From Oscillospiraceae bacterium (GTDB taxonomy: Bacteria; Bacillota; Clostridia; Oscillospirales; Oscillospiraceae), in the NCBI GenBank assembly GCA_910574635.1, contig CAJTCG010000016.1:1-64000 (forward strand): a stretch of DNA of 64,000 bases, read 5' to 3'. The translations under genes and the position numbers were made by a program. This document shows, piece by piece, positions 25,704 through 34,250 of this stretch. How positions within the stretch are numbered: position 1 is the first letter of the stretch; each line of letters starts with the position of its first letter. A model generated the notes under the pieces. The model saw nothing but the letters and a program-made list of their open reading frames with translations. It searched no databases and was not told where the DNA came from.

Positions 25704-25775
25704 GCCGCCTCGCAGAGCGCACGATACATGGTCGCAGACTATGTATAGAAGTGCGCCCTTCGGGTCTGTCTACCG

Positions 25776-28700
25776 TTAGCGGTTCAGGTAATTCTTCAAC
25801 ATCTGTGCTACCTGCGCCCTGGTCGCAAGGCCCTTGGGGTCCAAGATGCCTCCACCCTTACCGTTAATGACGCTGTTCTCCACAGCCCAGCGTAGGGCAT
25901 CCCGCGCGTAGCCGCTGACCTTGTCCGCATCGGTGAAGTGCAGTTCCTTATCGGTGGCCGCAGGACTGCCAGCGTACCGCCAGAGCATGACGGCCAATTG
26001 CTCACGGGTGATGTTGTCATCAGGCCCGAACATCCCATTGCCATAGCCGCCCACGATGCCGCGCTCTGCCGCCCAGGTGATCGCCGGGGCGCACCATGCG
26101 CCGGGAGCTACGTCTGCGAAGTTGCTGCCGTCCGTCACGGCGGGCCTGCCCTCCTTGTTGTAGAGAATTTGGGCAAGCTGGGCGCGGGAGAGATTGTCGT
26201 TTGTTCCAAATCGCTCGCTGTTGTAGCCGCCCATCAACCCGCTCTGTAACGCATACTCTACACTCGTCATATACCATGCGCTGATGTCTACATCCTGGAA
26301 TGTTGCGGCCCGGCTCTCCAGAACCGCAAACGTGGAAAAATGCGTGGTGGTAAATGTAGCAATGCCGTTCTCATATTTTACAGGGAAATAGGTGATCGCT
26401 CCATCGTCAGCAATATAACAGGCGACGATTTGCCGTCCTTCCGTATCGGCGGGTCGCTCATACGGAACAGAAACGGTTACATTGCCGTTGAACTCATGAA
26501 ACTCTTCCGTTGAAACAGTTTTCCCAGTGTTGTCCTTATGGACGATGGAGGCAGAGAGTTCCACAAACACTGCGCTGCTTAGTACGTTTGCGATTGGATA
26601 TTTTTGCGTTGAGGGGATGGCGTCAATATCGACTGTATTCACCTTGATGGCAAGATGATCGTTACTTCCTGTCAGAGCATTGGAAACCGTTTGCAAGGCA
26701 TCCCCACTCATTTCGATACTGCCGCTCTGCATTGTAATAGAAAGGCCGGAAATATTCTCGTTGCTGTTTATAGCTTTCACCACATTTTGCGGAATGCTGA
26801 TTTCAGAAACCTTTTCCTCTGCGGAAACATCAAACTTCATGGTGTCTCCCGCAACGGTTTTTTCAATGATTTCTGATAGTTGCTTCTCCGTAGCGGTTAC
26901 TTCGGCCACATTGTTATTGACCTTCGCTGGAATGCTTTGATCGTTCGCGGTAATATTTCCGGTTTGATTATTGGAGGATGACGGATTGCTTGTACTTCCA
27001 GAACTGCTGCCGCCGGAGGAACTACCGCCGGAAGAACTGTTTCCGCCAGAAGGATTGCCCCCGCCAGAAGGATTACCGGTTGCCGGAATTACCTCAGTTT
27101 CACGGTAGCCGCAAGACGCGCATACGCGCTCCCTCAAGCCGTTTGCTGTCGCGGTGGCGTTTGTGATAACGGTCCAATCGCCGAAGCTGTGGCCGGTTGC
27201 GGGAATGACCTCTGCCTCTGAAAACATATACCAGCACACAGAACAACGTACTGCGTCCGTCCGACCTTCTCTTGTGCAAGTCGGTGCGTATCCGGCAACA
27301 GTCGTTTTCTCATGTTGCCGGTCACTGTCGTTTCCCACCTTCACCGTTGTAGTCATGACAAGGTTGTTTGCACCGCGAATAGTAATGGTGGCTGTTCCGG
27401 GATTGTTGCCCTCAATGCGGACGCTAGTGTGTCCGGTTGTTGTTCCAATCCCGGCCACATGGGGATTGTCCGATGTGACCTCGTAGAGCGTGGTGGCATT
27501 GGCAGGAGTCAGCACAGGGGCAATGTCTACATAGCCGCCCACTCCTACATGGTAGAGTTCGTTGACGGTTCCACCCTCTGGCAGGGGCGCGTCTATCACC
27601 GTGACTTCGCAAGAAGCGGTTAGGCCGTTTTGGGTGGTGCCGGTGATGGTGGTGGTGCCTGGGGTAATGCCAGTAATGGTGCAAGACTTGTTGTTCTCCG
27701 AAATAACCACTTCCGCGATACTGGTGTCAGCGGAAACCCAGGTCCACTTTGGAACGGAAGTAGCGGGGGTTACCGTCGGGCGAATCGTGTGGACATCGCG
27801 CACCCGAACCTCAACGGTATCAGGTATAGAAACAGAATCGGGAAGGGCTTCGGTATTGGCTACGGTAAAGATGTAATTGTCAAAGGCAATATCACCGGGT
27901 GAGTAGTCTTTACGATAAGTAATTGAATTTCCGTAGTAGTCGCTTATAGCTATGGAGTTCAAGCGCCATACTCCGCTCGGAATATTATCTTGAATCGGCA
28001 ACATCATTTTTACTATGTGGGTTTCGCTATTGTAAGAAACAAATCGTGTTGAGACAGAATTGCGTCCGTCAGTAGTGTCTGCATAAAAACTGAGGTATCC
28101 GCCTGTGACCTCTGATTCATCTTCCACTTCAACGTCAAAGTATAGTGTGTCCCCAACGATTACTGTCCCGCCAGGGTTGTCCATAGAAACACTCTTAACC
28201 ACAGGTGGTGTGAGATCACCAGAAGTTCCCGATACAGTAAACACATAATCATCAAAGGGAATATCACCAGGCAAGTAGTCTTTACGATAGGTAATTGAAT
28301 TTCCATAGTAGTCGCTCATAGCTACGGAATTCAAGCGCCATACTCCGCTCGGAGTATCATTTTGAATCTGTAGCGTCATTTTTACTATGTGGGTCTCGCT
28401 ATCGTAAGAAACAAATCGTGTTGAGACAGAATTGCGTCCGTCAGTAGTGTCTGCATAAAAACTGAGGTATCCGCCCGTGATCTCTGATTCATCTTCCACT
28501 TCAACGTCAAAGTATAGCGTGTCCCCAACGGTTACTGTCCCGCCAGGGTTGTCCATAGAAACACTCTTAACCACAGGTGGTGTGAGATCACCAGAAGTTT
28601 CCGATACAGTAAACACATAATCATCAAAGGGAATATCACCAGGTAAGTAATCTTTACGATAGGTAATTGAATTTCCGTAGTAGTCGCTCATAGCTACGGA

Positions 28701-29045
28701 GTTTAATCGCCATACTCCGCTCGGAGTATCATCTTGAATCTGTAGCGTCATCTTTACTATGTGGGTTTCGCTATTGTAAGAAACAAATCGTGTTGAGACA
28801 GAATTGCGTCCGTCAGTAGTGTCTGCATAAAAATTGAGGTATCCGCCCGTGATCTCTGATTCATCTTCCACTTCAATGTCAAAGTATAGCGTATCCCCGG
28901 CAGCTACTGTTCCGCCAGGGCTATTCATGGAAATGCTCTTGACCACTGGTGGCGTGAGATCATCTGAAGCCGCAAAGGCTGGCGTAGACAGTATGCCCAT
29001 AACTAAACACAGGGAAAGGAAAATTGCCAATAGTCGTCTTTTCAT
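25776..29045 (-). CDS. Large secreted SLH-domain surface protein with three near-identical repeats
   Basis: A 1089-residue protein with a signal peptide (LLAIFLSLCLVMGILSTPAFA, ends about residue 25). Three 124-residue repeats (each DLTPPVVKS ... YVFTV) occupy about 28-395, then come Ig-like/BIG2 domains (about 400-600), a Cys-containing segment (CTREGRTDAVRCSVCWYMF and VCASCGYRE), a Gly/Ser linker, a further domain, and three C-terminal SLH motifs (FQDVDISAWYMTSVEYALQS and two more). SLH motifs bind pyruvylated wall polymers. ATG 29045 is chosen for its GGAGG site. It is unusual cargo for a mobilizable element, and an adhesin or surface-exclusion role is conjectural. Confidence 0.9.
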   Translation of the reverse strand: MKRRLLAIFLSLCLVMGILSTPAFAASDDLTPPVVKSISMNSPGGTVAAGDTLYFDIEVEDESEITGGYLNFYADTTDGRNSVSTRFVSYNSETHIVKMTLQIQDDTPSGVWRLNSVAMSDYYGNSITYRKDYLPGDIPFDDYVFTVSETSGDLTPPVVKSVSMDNPGGTVTVGDTLYFDVEVEDESEITGGYLSFYADTTDGRNSVSTRFVSYDSETHIVKMTLQIQNDTPSGVWRLNSVAMSDYYGNSITYRKDYLPGDIPFDDYVFTVSGTSGDLTPPVVKSVSMDNPGGTVIVGDTLYFDVEVEDESEVTGGYLSFYADTTDGRNSVSTRFVSYNSETHIVKMMLPIQDNIPSGVWRLNSIAISDYYGNSITYRKDYSPGDIAFDNYIFTVANTEALPDSVSIPDTVEVRVRDVHTIRPTVTPATSVPKWTWVSADTSIAEVVISENNKSCTITGITPGTTTITGTTQNGLTASCEVTVIDAPLPEGGTVNELYHVGVGGYVDIAPVLTPANATTLYEVTSDNPHVAGIGTTTGHTSVRIEGNNPGTATITIRGANNLVMTTTVKVGNDSDRQHEKTTVAGYAPTCTREGRTDAVRCSVCWYMFSEAEVIPATGHSFGDWTVITNATATANGLRERVCASCGYRETEVIPATGNPSGGGNPSGGNSSSGGSSSGGSSSGSTSNPSSSNNQTGNITANDQSIPAKVNNNVAEVTATEKQLSEIIEKTVAGDTMKFDVSAEEKVSEISIPQNVVKAINSNENISGLSITMQSGSIEMSGDALQTVSNALTGSNDHLAIKVNTVDIDAIPSTQKYPIANVLSSAVFVELSASIVHKDNTGKTVSTEEFHEFNGNVTVSVPYERPADTEGRQIVACYIADDGAITYFPVKYENGIATFTTTHFSTFAVLESRAATFQDVDISAWYMTSVEYALQSGLMGGYNSERFGTNDNLSRAQLAQILYNKEGRPAVTDGSNFADVAPGAWCAPAITWAAERGIVGGYGNGMFGPDDNITREQLAVMLWRYAGSPAATDKELHFTDADKVSGYARDALRWAVENSVINGKGGGILDPKGLATRAQVAQMLKNYLNR
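27846..28961 (-). repeat. Three tandem 372-bp repeats in the surface-protein gene
   Basis: Copies run about 28961-28590, 28589-28218 and 28217-27846. The DNA is nearly identical between copies, with the third the most diverged. Homologous recombination could vary copy number without breaking the frame. Confidence 0.85.
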
Positions 29046-29246
29046 GTTGTATTTCCTCCGACCTTTCAGTAGTGTTGTGTTTTCAGAGAAAATCTTACCA
29101 GAAATTTTACCTTTCCGCAAGGCATTTCCCCTCTATTATTTTTCAATGGAGGTATTGAAAAATGTAGGTTTCTATGCTATCCTGTCCATTGTAAGAAACA
29201 GAGTGGGTTTTACAAGAAAGTAAACATTCCTGTAAAAATGCCCCTC

Positions 29247-29855
29247 TTACAACAACTTGGCGTTTTCGTAAATCTCCGCCCGGTAACGAAAGGTAGACAG
29301 CGGCATCCCACACTCTTTCGCCGCCGCTGTGCCGGTGATTGCCCCCGCTTTCCATCGTTGGTAGGCACTATGGTAGTTCTCCGGGAGCGGCTTGGGCGGT
29401 CTGCCGAACCTCACACCCCTGGCCTTTGCCGCCGCTATGCCCTCGGCCTGCCGCTGGCGTATGTTGGTGCGCTCGTTCTCCGCCACGAAAGACAGCACTT
29501 GCAGGACAATATCGCTGAGAAACGTCCCCATCAGATCCTTACCCCGACGGGTGTCCAGGAGCGGCATATCCAGCACCACAATGTCGATCTTTTTCTCCTT
29601 GGTGAGAATCCGCCACTGATTCTGGATTTCCTCATAGTTGCGCCCCAGCCGGTCAATGCTCTTGACGTAGAGCAAATCGTCCGGCTTTAACTTTTTGACC
29701 AGCTTCTTATACTGAGGCCGATTGAAGTCCTTGCCGGACTGCTTGTCCATGAAGATGTTCTGTTCCGGGATGGACATTTCTCGCATGGCAATGAGTTGCC
29801 GGTCCTCGTTCTGTTCTCGGGTGCTGACCCGGATATAACCGTATGTATTTGAAAT
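29247..29855 (-). CDS. Small serine resolvase/invertase with a probable ATT start
   Basis: About 202 residues. The catalytic Ser is in YGYIRVSTREQNEDRQL, only present if translation starts upstream of the first ATG (29786), which would delete the active site. The only suitable in-frame codon after the GAGGAGG ribosome site is ATT at 29855, 9 bp away. Other marks are SIDRLGRNYEEI, ENERTNIRQRQAEGI, and a C-terminal helix-turn-helix (AITGTAAAKECGMPLSTFRY). It probably resolves or inverts element DNA; its target site is not identified. Confidence 0.85.
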   Translation of the reverse strand: MSNTYGYIRVSTREQNEDRQLIAMREMSIPEQNIFMDKQSGKDFNRPQYKKLVKKLKPDDLLYVKSIDRLGRNYEEIQNQWRILTKEKKIDIVVLDMPLLDTRRGKDLMGTFLSDIVLQVLSFVAENERTNIRQRQAEGIAAAKARGVRFGRPPKPLPENYHSAYQRWKAGAITGTAAAKECGMPLSTFRYRAEIYENAKLL

Positions 29856-29859
29856 GGCT

Positions 29860-29877
29860 TCAAACCTCCTCTTGCAT
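29860..29877 (-). CDS. Five-codon leader overlapping the resolvase ribosome site
   Basis: ATG CAA GAG GAG GTT TGA (MQEEV) contains the resolvase Shine-Dalgarno site and ends 4 bp before the ATT start. It may be a translational coupling device, or chance. Confidence 0.3.
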   Translation of the reverse strand: MQEEV

Positions 29878-30018
29878 AGTGACGCTCAAAATGGTGTTTC
29901 GCTTTCCGCACAGTACCCGCGCGGGTGGCCTCAGCAGGCCGGATGAGTGGCCATGGGTACGGATATACCCCCTGCCATCTGAGGGTCGCGAAAGCACCCG
30001 CACGGGCAAGGTGAGAAG

Positions 30019-30924
30019 TCAACTGTTAGAGTAGCAACCCTCTACCATATCACTCAATATCTGGATGGAACTGTTGATTGCGTCCAGCATTTTCAGAACA
30101 TCCATCAGATTCTCTCTCGACATTTGAGCAAAGGTGTCCACCTGTTTCAGAAAATCGTTGGTGTGTGCTATAACGCCATCCGCAAAGTAGGCCATACCCA
30201 TCATGGCAGCAATTTGTTCCTTCGGAAATCTTTCTGCTGTCAAGGATTCTGATTCCTGCGGCTGCCCCTTTGTCAGATATTCGTCTACCGTTTGGATTTC
30301 TCCCGATACCAGCAGGGTAGATACCTCCTTCTGCTGGTCCGGGGCCAGCTTGGATATTTTCTTTAAGGTCGTGCTGGACACGGGCTTCTCCGCACCGCGC
30401 AAAGTCTCCTTCGCCTCCGGCGTCAGATCGGTTGCGATTTTGATGTGCCGCGCGATGGTGCTGGGGTGGGAGCCGGTCACGCCAGCAGTATCCTCAATGA
30501 AGGATTTCCTCCTGGATTGCAAATTGCAATCCACGTTGTTTCCCTTCGCCTTGTTCATCCCAATCGCTTGGGCAGTCCCGGCCTTTGTCTCAGGATAGAG
30601 CATTTCATAAATATCTTTGCGCCGCCTATACAAATCTCCAATTTCCAGCGGGGATAGATTTGTCCGCGCAAAGTTCTCGTCAAGCTCGGCCAGCTCCGCC
30701 GTCAGCCCGTCCAAATCGGTGATCGTACACTCTACCTCCGTCCAGCCCAGCAGCTTCACGGCCTCCAGCCGGTGCAGTCCCGCGACCAGGGTATAGTCCC
30801 CTGTCAACGTGATCGGATTCAGCAGACCGATCTCCGAAATGCTGAACGCAAGTTCTTCAATATTGCTTTCCAAAGCGGCGCGCCGTCCGGGATTGACCTT
30901 GATTTCATCAATTCTGACTTTCAT
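30019..30924 (-). CDS. ParB/Srx-domain partition-like protein
   Basis: A 301-residue protein. The ParB nucleotide-binding domain is at about 1-95 (IDEIKVNPGRRA; IGLLNPITLTGDYTLVAGLHRLEAVKLLG, with the GxHR-type box), a helix-turn-helix at 130-170 (AGVTGSHPSTIARHIKIA), and a helical C-terminus. It resembles the ParB/RepB-like proteins found in mobilizable elements, which may act in maintenance or regulation. It overlaps the small upstream gene by 4 bp. A 19-bp palindrome lies in its linker (30514-30532). Confidence 0.82.
   Translation of the reverse strand: MKVRIDEIKVNPGRRAALESNIEELAFSISEIGLLNPITLTGDYTLVAGLHRLEAVKLLGWTEVECTITDLDGLTAELAELDENFARTNLSPLEIGDLYRRRKDIYEMLYPETKAGTAQAIGMNKAKGNNVDCNLQSRRKSFIEDTAGVTGSHPSTIARHIKIATDLTPEAKETLRGAEKPVSSTTLKKISKLAPDQQKEVSTLLVSGEIQTVDEYLTKGQPQESESLTAERFPKEQIAAMMGMAYFADGVIAHTNDFLKQVDTFAQMSRENLMDVLKMLDAINSSIQILSDMVEGCYSNS
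30514..30532. repeat. Perfect palindrome in the linker of the ParB-like gene
   Basis: GGATTGCAA-A-TTGCAATCC. It falls in the variable linker before the helix-turn-helix, the same place as the 34-bp palindrome in the second ParB-like gene. Confidence 0.7.
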
Positions 30925-31145
30925 ACTCCATGCCTCCCGCCCCGCTTCTGCCAGATAATGTCGTAACCGAGTATATCGGCCAGTTCAATCGCCTCGTTGT
31001 AACGCAGAGTGCCGCGCTTGAGCTTGTCCGAGAGATTGGGAACGCTGGCGCTCCACCCATGGACCACCGCCAGCGTCCGTACCACCTCGCTCATGGTCGT
31101 GCCTTCCTGCACGATATGGGCCTTAATCTCGTTTCGTATGTTCAT
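30921..31145 (-). CDS. Small helix-turn-helix-type protein
   Basis: A 74-residue protein with TAGGAGA before the ATG at 31145. The sequence MNIRNEIKAHIVQEGTTMSE, then VPNLSDKLKRGTLRYNEAIE, reads as a compact Xre-like helical fold. It is translationally coupled to the ParB-like gene. It may be a DNA-binding partner; no firm family is recognised. Confidence 0.65.
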   Translation of the reverse strand: MNIRNEIKAHIVQEGTTMSEVVRTLAVVHGWSASVPNLSDKLKRGTLRYNEAIELADILGYDIIWQKRGGRHGV

Positions 31146-31396
31146 GTTGATTTCTCCTAAAATTGTCATATCGTTGCCGTTCCTGGCCGAAACCCGTTCC
31201 TGCCCCTGGTTCTCAGCGGCGTTTTGTTCCCTTTGGCATACTCATATCGTCGCATACTTCACCGGGGAACATATCCGTTTCGGACGGTCATGCAGTTGTC
31301 GAGGTGCATAAGTATCGCTGCATGACCTATCATACTAAAATTTTTCGCCCTTTCCCGTATATCCAAGAGGTCGGAAATCGGCCCCAAAAGAGGCAA

Positions 31397-31469
31397 ATTT
31401 CCACGCTTATGGAAATCTGTCCGCAGGCGTCATAATTCGATGGAATATTGCCCATTTCTATGTTATAAT
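31397..31469 (+). promoter_or_regulatory. Operator dyad and extended -10 promoter of the XRE gene
   Basis: ATTTCCA-CGCTTA-TGGAAAT (31397-31416), then an extended -10 TGT-TATAAT (31461-31469), 31 bp before the ATG. The dyad lies upstream of the promoter in a divergent intergenic region, a likely binding site of the XRE regulator. 31146-31396 holds no gene that I can support. Confidence 0.55.
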
Positions 31470-31499
31470 TTGTCTGCAAAAGGCGAAGGAGGCATTGAA

Positions 31500-32348
31500 A
31501 TGGAGAGTATCATCCTCACGATTTCGGAGCGGTTAGAGGATTTGAGGAAAAAGCATGGCCTGACACTGGAGCAATTAGCGGAGGCCACCAAAATATCCAA
31601 GTCTGCGCTGAGCAAGTACGAAAACCAGGACTTCAAAGACATCAGTCCGTTCAATGTCGCAACCCTGGCGAAATTTTACGGTGTGACTACCGACTATCTC
31701 CTGGGTGTTAGCAATATGGAAAGGCCAGATGATGCGGAGATACAAGAGTTACGGCTGACAAATGGCGCCTTGGATGTATTAAAAAGCGGTGGCTTCAACG
31801 GGGTGCTGCTGTCTGAGGTTATATGCCACAGGGACTTCCGGCAGTTGATGGTGGATATGGAGATTTTCGTTGACCATATCGCCCAAATGCAGATCAACAA
31901 CTTGAACTATGGCCTGGGAACAGCGCGGGGCATTGTGCAGAAACAGTACCGCCCGGACGAAAACGAATTGTTTTACCGAACCGCTGAATTAGGAGAGATT
32001 CCTGCGGATGAGTATGTCAGTTCTGTTCTCCGGGATGATTTGACCGGCATCCTGCGTGATATACGCGAGGCCCACCCGAAGAAAGCAAAAGATGATGCGG
32101 ACATATCGCCAGTTGCTGTTATGGAGGAATTCCAAAAGAAGGTCCAGGCTGTCATTGAAGGAGAAGGGAGCCCCGAGGAGCGGGCCGCGAAAGCGTGTCT
32201 GGCAGCATGGGGCATCGACTATGACAGCTTGACCCCGGAGGAATTTGTGGTGCTGATTGGAGTATTGGAAAAATCCAAGTTTAAGGAGAACAGCATCAGC
32301 CGGAGAGGAAAGAACCGACTTGCGCCGCAGAAAAAGCGCAAAAAATAA
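31500..32348 (+). CDS. XRE-family regulator of the element
   Basis: A 282-residue protein with AAGGAGG before the ATG. The N-terminal Cro/CI helix-turn-helix (SERLEDLRKKHGLTLEQLAE; ATKISKSALSKYENQDFKDI) spans about 10-68 and ends YYGVTTDYLLG-like (FYGVTTDYLLG). A long helical effector region follows. It diverges from the ParB-like operon and probably controls element genes. A decayed copy of its 3' end lies at 33590-33738. Confidence 0.88.
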   Translation: MESIILTISERLEDLRKKHGLTLEQLAEATKISKSALSKYENQDFKDISPFNVATLAKFYGVTTDYLLGVSNMERPDDAEIQELRLTNGALDVLKSGGFNGVLLSEVICHRDFRQLMVDMEIFVDHIAQMQINNLNYGLGTARGIVQKQYRPDENELFYRTAELGEIPADEYVSSVLRDDLTGILRDIREAHPKKAKDDADISPVAVMEEFQKKVQAVIEGEGSPEERAAKACLAAWGIDYDSLTPEEFVVLIGVLEKSKFKENSISRRGKNRLAPQKKRKK

Positions 32349-32395
32349 AAGAGGGCGCATGGCTCAGCCCCATAAGCTGAACCATGCGCCCTCTT
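32347..32395. terminator. Bidirectional terminator after the XRE gene
   Basis: AAAGAGGGCGCATGG ... CCATGCGCCCTCTTTA, with inner pairs CTCAGC/GCTGAA. A sister hairpin with compensatory changes stands at 33735-33783. Confidence 0.85.
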
Positions 32396-32402
32396 TATAA
32401 CA

Positions 32403-32447
32403 TCAACAGTAAATCAGGTCTGCCCTTATCATCTCTTCCACTTGGGC
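32403..32447 (-). pseudogene. Remnant of the 3' end of a tnpV gene
   Basis: Encodes AQVEEMIRADLIYC and a stop. The intact TnpV at 33790 ends AQVEEIIRVDLIYC. Only 14 codons remain. Confidence 0.8.
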
Positions 32448-32475
32448 ATGGTTTTATAAAACCATCTCAAAAAAA

Positions 32476-33297
32476 TCATAAGCTTCCAGCTAGTATATCT
32501 TGATGAAGTTTCTGATCTGCTTCGATGGATTCCTTGATCATTTCTTCTGTGATGTTATTTTCGTCTTGAAATCTGTGTAGGTAAGTTTCAAGCCATGCAT
32601 ATTTTTGCAACACTTTTATGTTGTCGGCATACTTACTTTGCATCCTTTGTATATTTCCTCGAACGTAACTAATTAACCACGGACGGGAGCTTTGGTGCAT
32701 ACATGACAGGAAATCCAGAAAAATTTGTCCATCAATATCTTGCAACATACGTATACTGCACTGTGGGTGAGAATTTTCATTTACCAGCAATTTTACAATG
32801 TCAGGACTAACTAAAACCCTTGGATAAATTGCATAGATGTTTTCCATCCTATATGCTTCGACTAATGCTTTGCCCCAAACAAACGTTTCGTTAAAGCACA
32901 AAGAACCGACCGTTATTCCACCACGTATCAGGATTCCTTTGGATAGAGCTAAAAACTGAAACATAGATGTAAAAAAAGACATTGCCCCTATAATACTACA
33001 TTGCTCAACATAGGAACAGTGCGGTGGAATGGCTTGTACAAATATAATATTATCAGAGAAAGCTTTGATTTTTATATTGGAAAAGTGTAATTGCTCTCCA
33101 AATTGTTCGCATAATGCTTTTGAAGTTCCAAAAAGTTCATATACAGAGGAAAAGAAGGAAAATTCGTCATGCATGATTGCATCAGCAGAACCAAGTATAT
33201 CCAAAAAGGCAATCATATGTTGGCTTGATAGATAGTTATATAAATCTTCTCTTTTGAGTTCAAATTCTTGAGTTTGATTATGTTCTTCCGACATCAT
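32476..33297 (-). CDS. Nucleotide-cyclase-like protein of unknown function (AT-rich cargo)
   Basis: A 273-residue, distinctly AT-rich gene. Three motifs stand out: MIAFLDILGSADAI (Asp near 33), KAFSDNIIF (about 79-86), and LIRGGITVGS (about 124-132), followed by WGKALVEAYRMENIYAIYPR. This order recalls the class III nucleotidyl cyclase fold (two metal-binding Asp and a glycine turn), but the catalytic residues are not all assignable, so the activity is not established. GGAGTG precedes the ATG pair at 33297. It sits between two copies of the XRE/TnpV end, like a cargo cassette. A phage-defence role is possible but conjectural. Confidence 0.6.
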   Translation of the reverse strand: MMSEEHNQTQEFELKREDLYNYLSSQHMIAFLDILGSADAIMHDEFSFFSSVYELFGTSKALCEQFGEQLHFSNIKIKAFSDNIIFVQAIPPHCSYVEQCSIIGAMSFFTSMFQFLALSKGILIRGGITVGSLCFNETFVWGKALVEAYRMENIYAIYPRVLVSPDIVKLLVNENSHPQCSIRMLQDIDGQIFLDFLSCMHQSSRPWLISYVRGNIQRMQSKYADNIKVLQKYAWLETYLHRFQDENNITEEMIKESIEADQKLHQDILAGSL

Positions 33298-33589
33298 TTA
33301 AATCACTCCATTCATACCTAAATATCCGCCATTTTTAACCGCCAAAAAGTGTTTTCTACCGTTGGATGGAGGACACTATACCTACAGCTAATTTTTGCAA
33401 TACGAATTATACCATACTTCAGCACAAAATCCAATGGTTTTACCATATTTAACAAATAATTCGTTTATCTGAAAGTTTTGGGAAAGTTTCTTGTTTCGCA
33501 AGGCATACAACACAAAATGCATGGACTAACAGTAAACCCTCCTGCTACAAGAGGGGAACTGCGAGGAACAGGTTGTAAAAACGTATCTG

Positions 33590-33738
33590 AACTCGTTTAG
33601 CATTGACTATGACGGCGTTATACTGGAGAAATTTTTGGCGCTGATCTGGATATTGAAGAAATCCAAGTTTGTCAGAAATAGCATCAGTCGGCACGGAAGG
33701 AGACAACCTACATCACGGGAAAGGGGCAAAAAAGTAAA
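33590..33738 (+). pseudogene. Decayed 3' end of a second XRE regulator
   Basis: Reads FSIDYDGVILEKFLALIWIL, then KSKFVRNSISRHGR. The intact gene at 31500 has WGIDYDSLTPEEFVVLIGVL and KSKFKENSISRRGK. The reading frame upstream is lost, and 33298-33589 shows no gene. Confidence 0.8.
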
Positions 33739-33783
33739 GAGGGTGTATGGTTCAGCTTTTAGACTGAACCATACACCCTCTTT
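33735..33783. terminator. Bidirectional terminator, sister of 32347-32395
   Basis: AAAGAGGGTGTATGGTTCAG ... CTGAACCATACACCCTCTTT. Bases that differ from the other hairpin are changed on both arms, keeping the stem. Confidence 0.8.
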
Positions 33784-33789
33784 GTAGTG

Positions 33790-34158
33790 TCAGCAATAAA
33801 TCAGGTCTACCCTTATTATTTCTTCCACCTGGGCACGAATAGCGTTCATCTTGCCCACCCATGTCATCTGGTCACGGGCCTTCAATTCCTCAGTCACACC
33901 AGCGGCAGCGGCCATGCGAGGGATCATGGTGTCAAGATACCTCTGCGCCGCCTTGCCAATTTCCAGCAGATGAGGATACAGTGTCCCGTACAGGAGCATA
34001 TAACTGTACCTGCCGGGGTGATGCTCTTTCAAGTACCGCTCCCTCATACGGCCATAGATGCCGATCTCCTTGTCAGGCTGGTCATCCATGGCAAGGTCCG
34101 GGATATAGTAATCGCCAACTTTTGTGTAGGTTAAAATGTCATTACTCTGATTATTCAT
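33790..34158 (-). CDS. tnpV: TnpV, transposon-encoded protein
   Basis: A 122-residue protein of the TnpV family found at the ends of Clostridiales mobilizable elements (Tn4451-like). Recognisable stretches are YIPDLAMDDQPDKEIGIYGR and RERYLKEHHPGRYSYMLLYG, then the C-terminus IIRVDLIYC. CGGAGGT precedes the ATG at 34158. Function is unknown. It lies 68 bp from the right attachment core. Confidence 0.85.
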   Translation of the reverse strand: MNNQSNDILTYTKVGDYYIPDLAMDDQPDKEIGIYGRMRERYLKEHHPGRYSYMLLYGTLYPHLLEIGKAAQRYLDTMIPRMAAAAGVTEELKARDQMTWVGKMNAIRAQVEEIIRVDLIYC

Positions 34159-34225
34159 AATCAGCACCTCCGTTTTTCACCAATTTTGTCGGAGGCAACA
34201 GGGATGCTATGTCCTGCGTGTACTG

Positions 34226-34250
34226 TCATTCTTTATGGATAAGTTTCATT
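34226..34250. other. Right end of the inserted element: attachment core and inverted arm
   Basis: TCATTCTTTATGG (34226-34238) then ATAAGT and the core TTCATT (34245-34250). It pairs with the left-end arm at 21681-21693 to form a symmetrical site in the circular form. Confidence 0.85.

Larger units (their letters stand above)
21671..34250. mobile_element. Integrative mobilizable element of 12,580 bp inside a serine recombinase gene
   Basis: Bounded by the TTCATT core repeats at 21665 and 34245. It carries a large serine recombinase at its left end, a MobA relaxase, DUF3847 protein, candidate oriT, SLH surface protein, resolvase, ParB-like protein, XRE regulator, cyclase-like cargo and TnpV. 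No type IV secretion genes are present, so transfer would need a helper. The circular joint would place the core between 13-bp inverted arms, the usual shape of a serine-recombinase attP. Confidence 0.9.
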
